Assembly (NCBI GenBank): GCA_025800435.1
Contig: JAOXRV010000401.1
Span: 1-7,272 of the forward strand
From: Cellvibrionaceae bacterium
GTDB lineage: Bacteria > Pseudomonadota > Gammaproteobacteria > Pseudomonadales > Cellvibrionaceae
Length of the DNA: 7,272 bases
Direction of reading: 5' to 3'
Part shown: piece by piece, positions 1 to 5,770 of the stretch
Numbering within the stretch: the stretch's first letter is position 1
How the letters are laid out: each line of letters starts with the position of its first letter
Notes under the pieces: generated by a model
Databases searched by the model: none
Told to the model about the DNA's origin: nothing
What the model saw: the letters and a program-made list of their open reading frames with translations, nothing else
Program-made: the position numbers and the translations under genes

Positions 1-1
1 C

Positions 2-130
2 ATTATCGAGCGTGGCAATGTGCCGATTCCCGATCGCTGTTATGAATACGAGCGCGCCCAGTGTGATTTAAGCAAAGACACCACCAGTATTGTCAACGAC
101 ATTATCCACGATATTGGAATTATGCAATAA
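2..130 (+). CDS. C-terminal end of a glutamate mutase epsilon-subunit-like protein (partial)
   Basis: Only the last 42 codons plus the TAA stop are in the window; the gene begins upstream. The reading frame is open from base 2 and ends in ...DIIHDIGIMQ. The stretch with IERGNVPIP, then a charged helix, then a DII-containing tail resembles, from memory, the C-terminal tail of the epsilon (large) subunit of B12-dependent glutamate mutase (methylaspartate mutase), which converts glutamate to 3-methylaspartate together with the small cobalamin-binding S subunit. The strongest support is context: the next gene, 11 bp downstream, encodes a MutL/GlmL-type ATPase, a family usually found beside the mutase genes. 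The catalytic barrel and cofactor-binding residues are outside the window, so activity cannot be judged. It could also be a diverged homologue working on another substrate. Confidence 0.6.
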   Translation: MIERGNVPIPDRCYEYERAQCDLSKDTTSIVNDIIHDIGIMQ

Positions 131-143
131 AGGGTTATGCAAT
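120..143 (+). repeat. 9-bp direct repeat TTATGCAAT across the gene junction
   Basis: TTATGCAAT occurs at 120-128 and again at 135-143, with a 15-bp period. The first copy covers the end of the upstream gene (ATG CAA TAA). The second copy, in that same frame, reads ATG CAA TGA and supplies the AT of the next gene's ATG. The intervening bases contain the AGGG used as the ribosome-binding site of the downstream gene. It looks like a small tandem duplication that created the junction and leaves a second in-frame stop (TGA) five codons after the first. Confidence 0.6.
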
Positions 144-1329
144 GAGTGGACAGGCAGAAAAATTATTGATCGACGTTGGCAGTACCTATTTTAAAATTGC
201 CAGCAAAGATAGTATTGAGCAGCACTTTCGGGATTTTAACCGGGATATCTACGAAGATTTAATGAACAAATGCGGCGACACGGTCAGCCGCTATACCAAG
301 GACAATGTCTATATCTGCTCCTCGGCCAATGGCGGCCTAAGCACCCTGATTATAGGGGTAAGCAATACTTTCTCGCTAAAATACGCCACCAATATTGCCT
401 TTAACTCGGGCATCAATATTATCGATACCATTTTGTTCCAGAATATCGAGGACTATTCGGTACCCGGCGACTTGATCGATGTGGTGATTATTGTGGGCGG
501 GGTAAACACCCACGGCCAGTTGTTTGATCAGGGCCTTTACGGTTATTTGGCGAAGCTTAACTACTCCAATGTGGTGTTTGTGGGCAGTGAGCAAGACGCC
601 CAGCAGATGCGCGACAACATCGATAATGTGGTGGTGTTGCCCAATATTATCGATGACAAGCTGCATATTGTGGAGGAGCACCTAAAGCAATACCTGACCA
701 ATCTGTACCAGCAGGATATCGAGGGCAAGCAAGATATTAAGCATCTCTATGATATTACCAGCAACCAGATATTCTCCACCCCCTATGTGGTCAACCGGGC
801 ACTGCCCAATATCGAATCGCGCTTTAGCGTGGCCGACCCCTTTATTTTGCTGGATATTGGCGGCGCCACCACCGATATTCACTACTCCAAAGACTTGGTC
901 GACGACAATCTGGTGACCGAGAACGAATACGATCGCCTGGTTTTTAAGCGCCTGGGGGTATACAAGTCCAAACAGTCCCTAATTTTGGCGGCCCAGGCCA
1001 ATGAGTTCGTCTATGAGTTATTAATGCACCTAAAGGTTACCGAGCATATCTTTAACGAGCAGAGTGAAAAGGCCACTAAGGTGCTAATGCAGCTGGCCAT
1101 CTTCTTGGTGCTGTGCAAAATGTCCCACTACCGCCAGTCCTATATCAACCTGAAGCTGCTGGCGATTAACTCGATTGTGTTTACCGGGGGCATTACCAAG
1201 GTGCTAAACGAGGAAGATATCGAGATAATTATCGAGTTCTTCTATCAAAAAATTCTATCATCTGGCCACAAGCCCACGGTAGTACTGGATAGTAACTACG
1301 ATGTGTGGACTCTGGGCTCTTTTGTATAA
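142..1329 (+). CDS. MutL/GlmL-family ATPase associated with glutamate mutase
   Basis: This 395-residue cytoplasmic protein belongs to the ASKHA (actin/hexokinase/Hsp70) ATPase fold as used in the MutL/GlmL family. Family members are encoded with B12-dependent glutamate mutase and are thought to act as a chaperone or reactivating factor for it; they are unrelated to the mismatch-repair MutL. Visible motifs are the first phosphate loop LLIDVGSTYFKI (about residues 8-19), SSANGGLSTLIIGV (60-73), the hallmark second phosphate motif LDIGGATTDIH (237-247), FTGG (347-350) before an adenosine-type loop, and a closing LDSNYDVWTLGSF. The start is ATG 142, with AGGG at 131-134 and 7 nt spacing. It lies 11 bp after the mutase-like gene and 21 bp before the ligase, so the three are probably co-transcribed. 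It is somewhat shorter than the roughly 460 residues I recall for clostridial homologues. The family call is firm; the precise partner is inferred. Confidence 0.88.
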   Translation: MSGQAEKLLIDVGSTYFKIASKDSIEQHFRDFNRDIYEDLMNKCGDTVSRYTKDNVYICSSANGGLSTLIIGVSNTFSLKYATNIAFNSGINIIDTILFQNIEDYSVPGDLIDVVIIVGGVNTHGQLFDQGLYGYLAKLNYSNVVFVGSEQDAQQMRDNIDNVVVLPNIIDDKLHIVEEHLKQYLTNLYQQDIEGKQDIKHLYDITSNQIFSTPYVVNRALPNIESRFSVADPFILLDIGGATTDIHYSKDLVDDNLVTENEYDRLVFKRLGVYKSKQSLILAAQANEFVYELLMHLKVTEHIFNEQSEKATKVLMQLAIFLVLCKMSHYRQSYINLKLLAINSIVFTGGITKVLNEEDIEIIIEFFYQKILSSGHKPTVVLDSNYDVWTLGSFV

Positions 1330-1350
1330 ACGTTTTGGGATATAACACTT

Positions 1351-2919
1351 ATGTCAATTAACTGTATTCGATCCCTACTTGAAGATGCGGTAAGTACCCA
1401 CAGCGACAGCGTCGCCCTGCGCTTTGATGGCAAAACCATGAGCTACGGCGAGCTGTTTAACCGGGTTAACCAAGTGGCCTGCTATTTGGATGAGCTGGAC
1501 CTGCCCAAAAACACCCGCATCGGGCTGTACTCCAATAAAAGCCTGGAGCAGGTGGTGGCCATTTTGGCGATTCTATCCACCGATTATATTCTGGTGCCCC
1601 TAACCCGGCTGCTAAAACCCGAGCAGGTCGAATATATTATTAATGACTGTGATATTAAGTGCATTATTACCGACCGGGTAAAAATTGAGAGCATCGAAGA
1701 GATTAACTTTGGCGGCCATGTGATCTCCTACGAGAGCGTCGGCAAAGATGTGGCCTCTTTTGATGAGATCTACAAGTACTACAATAAGCCCTATAGCTGC
1801 GATATTAGCGGCCACAATAATGCGGTCATTACCTATTCTTTTGGTTTGACCGGTACCCCCAAGGGGATTGTGATCTCCCACCGCAATCTATTGGATTCGG
1901 CCAGGGTGGTGTCACAGTACCTAAGCCTAAAAGAGGGCGATGTAATTTCCGGGGTGCTGATCTTTAACCTAGACTACGGCCTTAACCAAATATTTTGTAG
2001 CCTGTTTAAGCGCGCCACCTTAGCCCTGCACCGCTTTATTTTGCCGGAAGATTTTCTCAACCACCTGATCGACGATGAGGTGACGGTACTGCCCTTAATG
2101 CCGGTCAATATCAGCCAGATCTTTGAAGAGGGCAGCACCCGTTTACCCAGCCCCGAACTGTTTGAAAAGCTGCGCATTATCACCTCATCCGGCGGCAATG
2201 TGACTGCTAAGATGGTCAGCGACTGTAAACAGCTTTTCCCCGAGGCCGATTTCTATTCCATGCATGGCCTGACCGAGGCCTTTCGCTCTGCCTACCTCGA
2301 TCCTAGCCAAGCATTGATTCGCCCCGAATCCATCGGCAAGGCCATTCCCGATGTGGAACTGTATGTGATCAACGAGCAGGGCAAACAGTGCGCCCCCCGT
2401 GAAGTGGGCGAGTTAATTCATCGTGGCGGCTATATCTATCGCGGTTTTTGGAATGCCCCAGAAGAAAACGCCCTGCGCTTTAAATCTATCGAAATTCTAA
2501 AAGACGTGGTAGACCTAGAGGGCCAGCTAACCGATGAAATCGTGGTGGCCTCGGGCGATTATGTCTATAAGGACGAAGAGGGCTATCTATATTTTGTCTC
2601 CCGCCACGATGATATGATCAAAACCCGTGGCTTTCGGGTCTCCCCCTATGAGATCGAATCGGTGGTGGCCAAAAACCTGCCCAAGATCTCTCGCTGCGCG
2701 GTATTCTCGGTTGAGAACGAGTTAATTGAAGAAGAAATTGTAATGGTTTATTCGGCCCCCTCAGAAATTCCCGAAGAGGAAATCTTGTTCGAGCTGAAAA
2801 AACACCTGGCCTCTTATATGATTCCCGCCAAAGTCGTTTATCGCAAGTCTCTGCCGTTGGTGCAGAGCGATAATAATCAGGTCAATAAGGAAGAACTTAA
2901 GCGCGAAATAAGCGCTTAA
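1351..2919 (+). CDS. AMP-forming acyl/amino-acyl ligase, exosortase-A-associated-like type
   Basis: This 522-residue member of the ANL superfamily would activate a carboxylic acid with ATP and transfer it to CoA or a carrier-protein thiol. Domains run as usual: a large N-terminal adenylation domain (to about 415) and a small mobile C-terminal domain. Visible motifs are the P-loop YSFGLTGTPKG (162-172), FNLDYGLNQ (205-213), YSMHGLTEAFRSAYL (302-316), SGD (401-403) and the hinge region SRHDDMIKTRGFRVSP (417-432). The MHGLTEAFRSAYL and LDYGLNQ signatures match, from memory, the exosortase-A-associated ligase family (TIGR03098), though no exosortase is visible here. D208 aligns with the aspartate that binds the substrate amino group in NRPS adenylation domains, which would suit an amino-acid substrate. 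Odd points: the P-loop has F164 and L166 where Ser/Thr are normal, and the C-terminal NGK lysine is replaced in NNQ (508-510). The start has only a weak GGGA at 1337-1340. Substrate unknown. Confidence 0.85.
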   Translation: MSINCIRSLLEDAVSTHSDSVALRFDGKTMSYGELFNRVNQVACYLDELDLPKNTRIGLYSNKSLEQVVAILAILSTDYILVPLTRLLKPEQVEYIINDCDIKCIITDRVKIESIEEINFGGHVISYESVGKDVASFDEIYKYYNKPYSCDISGHNNAVITYSFGLTGTPKGIVISHRNLLDSARVVSQYLSLKEGDVISGVLIFNLDYGLNQIFCSLFKRATLALHRFILPEDFLNHLIDDEVTVLPLMPVNISQIFEEGSTRLPSPELFEKLRIITSSGGNVTAKMVSDCKQLFPEADFYSMHGLTEAFRSAYLDPSQALIRPESIGKAIPDVELYVINEQGKQCAPREVGELIHRGGYIYRGFWNAPEENALRFKSIEILKDVVDLEGQLTDEIVVASGDYVYKDEEGYLYFVSRHDDMIKTRGFRVSPYEIESVVAKNLPKISRCAVFSVENELIEEEIVMVYSAPSEIPEEEILFELKKHLASYMIPAKVVYRKSLPLVQSDNNQVNKEELKREISA

Positions 2920-2920
2920 G
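2896..2920 (+). terminator. Perfect 9-bp inverted repeat over the ligase stop codon
   Basis: CTTAAGCGC (2896-2904) and GCGCTTAAG (2912-2920) are exact reverse complements around a 7-nt loop, GAAATAA. The TAA stop at 2917-2919 sits inside the 3' arm. No uninterrupted T-tract follows (GTAAGTTGTT), so a classical intrinsic terminator is not supported. It may be a weak terminator, or a hairpin that blocks 3' exonuclease decay of the operon mRNA. The repeat is seen directly; its role is inferred. Confidence 0.5.
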
Positions 2921-3162
2921 GTAAGTTGTTGCGCCCGTTAATCTAGGCGCGCGGCTGCCTTGTGTTGGTGCTGCTGTCGCGCTATCGCTAATTTTCGCGG
3001 TCAAACTCTTGTCCTACTTGGTCAACCTCAGTTTCTCTAAGCTGGGTAATAATCCCTGTTACTGCGCCCATATACACATACAACAAGGGTTGCAAGGACT
3101 GGGCTTTGGCCGTTCACATCTGTCCGACATAAAAACAGTGTTTATCTTAAAACGAAAAAGCT
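2921..3162. other. Intergenic region upstream of the receptor gene, no gene found
   Basis: This gap separates the mutase/ligase operon from the receptor gene and should hold the receptor promoter. No open reading frame with a plausible ribosome-binding site was seen. The best sigma-70-like pair I can find is TTGGCC (3106-3111) with CATAAA (3128-3133) at a 16-bp spacing, too weak to annotate as a promoter. A short interrupted inverted repeat, ATAAA/TTTAT (3129-3133 and 3141-3145), lies in the AT-rich part just before the ribosome-binding site and could be an operator half-site pair or chance. A 5-bp GCGCC/GGCGC pair occurs at 2931-2950. Confidence 0.4.
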
Positions 3163-3198
3163 GAGGAGTGGTGCCGCCATCGGTGCCAGCAATCTATG
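3163..3198 (+). promoter_or_regulatory. Split ribosome-binding site: Shine-Dalgarno, hairpin, start codon
   Basis: GAGGAG at 3163-3168 is a near-ideal Shine-Dalgarno but lies 27 nt before the ATG at 3196, far too distant for normal use. The bases between form a hairpin: 3169-3176 pair with 3181-3188 (8 pairs, two of them central G-U) around a 4-nt CCAT loop. If folded, only GCAATCT (3189-3195, 7 nt) separates the Shine-Dalgarno from the start, an optimal distance. Similar looped-out arrangements are known for phage T4 genes 25 and 38. No in-frame ATG, GTG or TTG lies between the stop at 3148-3150 and ATG 3196, so the start itself is well supported. Confidence 0.6.
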
Positions 3199-5619
3199 TC
3201 GATCAATTTATCCAAAACCCTTTTGGCGCTAACCGTGTGCGCCGCTATAAACCCCACTGCTTTTGCCTCGCAGCTCGAAGAAGTAGTGGTTACCGCCCAA
3301 AAACACAGCCAGGGCGTCAACGATATCGGTATTACTGTTAACGCCTTTACCGGTGAACAGTTAAAAGAAGCCGGTGTTGTCAGCGCCGAAGATGTGGCCG
3401 CTTTTACCCCGGGCCTCACCGTTAACGAAACCGCCGCCACCGGCGTGCCGCTGTACACTATTCGCGGGGTGGGCTTTCAGGATTACTCTACCGCCGCATC
3501 CTCCACCGTGGGTCTGTACTTCGATGAAGTTGCCATTCCCTACACGGTGATGAGCCGAGGCGTATTATTTGATGTGCAGCGGGTAGAGGTGTTAAAAGGC
3601 CCACAGGGCGATCTCTACGGCCGCAATACCACCGCCGGCCAGATTAACTTTATCAGCAATAAACCCAGCGAAGAATTTGAAGCGGGTTTTACCTTCGGCT
3701 ACGACAGTTACGATGTAAAAGACCTAGAGGGCTTTGTCTCTGGCGCAGTCAGTGAGGGCATAAACGCACGCCTTGCCCTTAAAACCACTCAGTCCAGCGA
3801 GGGTTGGCAAAAAAGTTTAACCCGCGATGATGAGCTGGGTGAGAAAGACACCTTGGCTCTGCGTACCCTGTGGGATTTCAGTTTGAATGAACAGGCCAAT
3901 TTACTGCTAAACCTACATTACACCAAAGACGATTCGGATAACCGCGCCAATACTGCCTACGCCGGTACCGAGGCGGGCCTGGCCACTGATTTTGCCGCAC
4001 CCTACAAAGGCCTGGATCAATATATTCTGCCCACCGGCGCCATGTTTGGGCAGACCCCGCCCTGGTACTCTACCGGTGATAATGAAGCAGCGGACTGGAG
4101 TAATACTTACACCAACCCGCGCACTGGCCAGACCTGGAATATTCGCCCCCGGCGCGACAATGAGCTAAAAGGTGCCTCGATCAAACTAAACTGGGATTTC
4201 GATGCGTTTAGCCTGAACTCGATCACCGCCTATGATGAGTTTGAACGTACCGAGGCCAATGATTGGGACGGCATGGCGATTGTCGATTCGAGCAATATCA
4301 ATAGCACCGACTTAGAGGTGTTCTCCCAAGAGCTGCGTTTAAGCGGCCAGAGTGATCAGCTGCTGTGGATTGCGGGTCTGTATTACTCCAGCGATGAAAT
4401 GAGCGAGAGCTATCACTACTTTATGGGCGACTCGTTGTTTGGTGAGGGCTCGATTCCTTTTGGCATTAACCCCTTTGCCGCCGCGCCGATCTTAGAATTG
4501 GAAACCAAATACACCCAGGAAACTGAATCGGCGGCTATTTTTGGCCACCTTGAGTGGCAGGCCACCGAGCAGCTGCGCCTGACCGCCGGTGCCCGCTATA
4601 CCCGCGAAACCCGCGACTGGGCCGGCTGTACCTTCGATGCCGGTGACGGCAGCTTGGCCAATTTTCTCAACACCTCTTTTGGCGCCAGCCTGGCCCCGGG
4701 TGCCTGTGGCACCATCGACGATGATCCGGCCTCGCCCAATTATATTTTTGGGGTGATTGGCGGGCCCGATATCAATAATGCTTTCCATGTATTTAGCGAC
4801 GAGATCGAAGCGAAAAAATGGATGGGTAAACTGGGTGTCGACTACGATATTAACGACGATATTCTGTGGTATGCCAGCTATTCAAAGGGTTTTAAATCCG
4901 GCGGCTTTAACGGCGCCAACTCCAACGCTACCTCGCAGCTTAAGCCCTATGGTGAAGAACAGCTGACGGCACTGGAAACCGGTATTAAAGCGACCTTGCT
5001 GGATAACACCCTGCAGCTGAACCTTGCCGCTTTCTGGTACGACTACGAAGACAAGCAAGAGCAGGATACCGCAGTGACCTTTGTCGGCAATATTGCCGGC
5101 CTGACCAATGTGCCCGAATCGCGCATTAACGGCGCCGAGTTGGATATGCAGTGGCTGCCAGCAGAAGGCTTAACCGTTAACCTGGGCGTGGCCTACCTGG
5201 ATACCCTGGTTGAACAGTGGCAGGCGGTCGATCGGGCCAACAGCGTTTGGCCCAATACCGTGTACCGCGATGCCTCAGGTATCGAGTTAGCTCAATCCCC
5301 CGAATGGACCTACAACGGTATGGTCAAATACGAGTGGTCGCTGGCCGATAATCTAATGATGGATGTTGCGTTGGATTTTTCCTACCAAGATCAAACTAGC
5401 GGCGGTGTCGCCCCGGAAGATGCCACCGAAGATTATTCGCTGCTTAACCTGCGCATGGGTGTTGGTCGTGATGATGGCAACTGGCGTGTAATGCTGTGGG
5501 CACGCAACCTGACCGATGAGTACTACTATCCAGCCGCCTATCAAGGTGGTAACGGCCCCTATGTGCGCAGTGCCGGTTTGCCGCGCCACTATGGCCTGAA
5601 CTTTAGTTATAACTTTTAA
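3196..5619 (+). CDS. TonB-dependent outer-membrane receptor
   Basis: This 807-residue protein is a ligand-gated outer-membrane beta-barrel transporter driven by TonB-ExbBD. In order it has a Sec signal peptide (residues 1-24, cleavage after AFA), a TonB box EEVVVTA (28-34), a plug domain (about 40-155) with the family signature VEVLKGPQGDLYGRN (130-144), a long 22-strand-type barrel, and a terminal aromatic residue in FSYNF, the usual barrel-assembly signal. Cysteines C478 and C504 probably form a disulfide across an extracellular loop. Length is typical. The start is the only plausible one and uses an unusual hairpin-split ribosome-binding site. The next gene encodes an exported amidohydrolase, so the ligand may be an organic compound hydrolysed after uptake rather than a siderophore, although homologues are often labelled iron-complex receptors. 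Family assignment is firm; the ligand cannot be read from the sequence. Confidence 0.95.
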   Translation: MSINLSKTLLALTVCAAINPTAFASQLEEVVVTAQKHSQGVNDIGITVNAFTGEQLKEAGVVSAEDVAAFTPGLTVNETAATGVPLYTIRGVGFQDYSTAASSTVGLYFDEVAIPYTVMSRGVLFDVQRVEVLKGPQGDLYGRNTTAGQINFISNKPSEEFEAGFTFGYDSYDVKDLEGFVSGAVSEGINARLALKTTQSSEGWQKSLTRDDELGEKDTLALRTLWDFSLNEQANLLLNLHYTKDDSDNRANTAYAGTEAGLATDFAAPYKGLDQYILPTGAMFGQTPPWYSTGDNEAADWSNTYTNPRTGQTWNIRPRRDNELKGASIKLNWDFDAFSLNSITAYDEFERTEANDWDGMAIVDSSNINSTDLEVFSQELRLSGQSDQLLWIAGLYYSSDEMSESYHYFMGDSLFGEGSIPFGINPFAAAPILELETKYTQETESAAIFGHLEWQATEQLRLTAGARYTRETRDWAGCTFDAGDGSLANFLNTSFGASLAPGACGTIDDDPASPNYIFGVIGGPDINNAFHVFSDEIEAKKWMGKLGVDYDINDDILWYASYSKGFKSGGFNGANSNATSQLKPYGEEQLTALETGIKATLLDNTLQLNLAAFWYDYEDKQEQDTAVTFVGNIAGLTNVPESRINGAELDMQWLPAEGLTVNLGVAYLDTLVEQWQAVDRANSVWPNTVYRDASGIELAQSPEWTYNGMVKYEWSLADNLMMDVALDFSYQDQTSGGVAPEDATEDYSLLNLRMGVGRDDGNWRVMLWARNLTDEYYYPAAYQGGNGPYVRSAGLPRHYGLNFSYNF

Positions 5620-5642
5620 CCGTTATTGCAACAGCGTTAGTC

Positions 5643-5675
5643 TTTGGGCGGTTCTTCCGCCCTGTTTTGGGCGGT
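5643..5675 (+). terminator. Terminator-like hairpin with a competing alternative hairpin
   Basis: GGGCGG (5646-5651) pairs with CCGCCC (5657-5662) around TTCTT, and the stem is followed by TGTTTT (5663-5668), a weak intrinsic terminator. A second GGGCGG (5669-5674) can pair with the same CCGCCC around a TGTTTT loop, giving a mutually exclusive hairpin that buries the T-run. The two outer arms lie in a 10-bp direct repeat, TTTGGGCGGT, at 5643-5652 and 5666-5675. It sits 26 bp after the receptor stop codon. The structure is seen directly; termination or switching is inferred. Confidence 0.5.
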
Positions 5676-5694
5676 CTCCTCACTGACCCGCTGG

Positions 5695-5718
5695 GCCCGG
5701 GTAAACCGGGCTTTTTTT
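5695..5718 (+). terminator. Intrinsic terminator after the receptor gene
   Basis: GCCCGG (5695-5700) pairs with CCGGGC (5706-5711) around a GTAAA loop and is followed directly by seven T (5712-5718), the standard layout of a Rho-independent terminator on the + strand. Two G-U pairs could lengthen the stem. It lies 53 bp before the amidohydrolase start, so the receptor and hydrolase are either separately transcribed or linked by partial read-through. A competing hairpin, ACCCG (5686-5690) with CGGGT (5698-5702), overlaps its 5' arm. Confidence 0.8.
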
Positions 5719-5739
5719 CTCGCCCGCAGGGTAATTTGT

Positions 5740-5764
5740 AAGCCGCGCCAGCGGCAGCTTGGAG
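5740..5764 (+). promoter_or_regulatory. Leader hairpin abutting the amidohydrolase ribosome-binding site
   Basis: AAGC (5740-5743) can pair with GCTT (5757-5760) and CGC (5744-5746) with GCG (5751-5753), leaving a 3-nt bulge and a GCCA loop; alternatively GCCGC (5742-5746) pairs with GCGGC (5751-5755). The stem ends exactly where the Shine-Dalgarno GGAG (5761-5764) starts, 6 nt before the ATG at 5771. It may tune ribosome access, or it may be chance in a GC-rich leader. No clear promoter was found in the 52 bp between the terminator and the start. Confidence 0.35.
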
Positions 5765-5770
5765 TTATTT

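Noticed and set aside
376..882. Two minus-strand open frames opposite the GlmL-like gene
   Set aside because: Their His/Ile/Gly-rich translations mirror the GAT-ATT and GTG-rich codons of the + strand gene, and no family motif was seen.
142..1329. Reading the MutL name as DNA mismatch-repair MutL
   Set aside because: The protein has ASKHA phosphate motifs (DVGST, DIGGATTD), not the GHKL ATPase motifs of mismatch-repair MutL.
2931..2960. GCGCC/GGCGC and AGGC/GCCT pairs after the ligase operon, considered as a terminator
   Set aside because: Stems are only 4-5 bp with long loops and no T-tract; expected by chance in GC-rich sequence.
3106..3133. Possible sigma-70 promoter TTGGCC-16 bp-CATAAA before the receptor
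   Set aside because: Both boxes match the consensus poorly (about 4 of 6), so it is mentioned only as the best available candidate.
3147..3458. Minus-strand open frame of 103 codons across the receptor start
   Set aside because: It is the antisense shadow of the signal peptide and plug coding region and the leader; it has no recognisable domain, and the + strand gene is clear.
4757..4966. Plus-strand 69-codon open frame inside the receptor gene
   Set aside because: It lies out of frame within a well-conserved barrel region, and its composition looks like a frame-shifted shadow.
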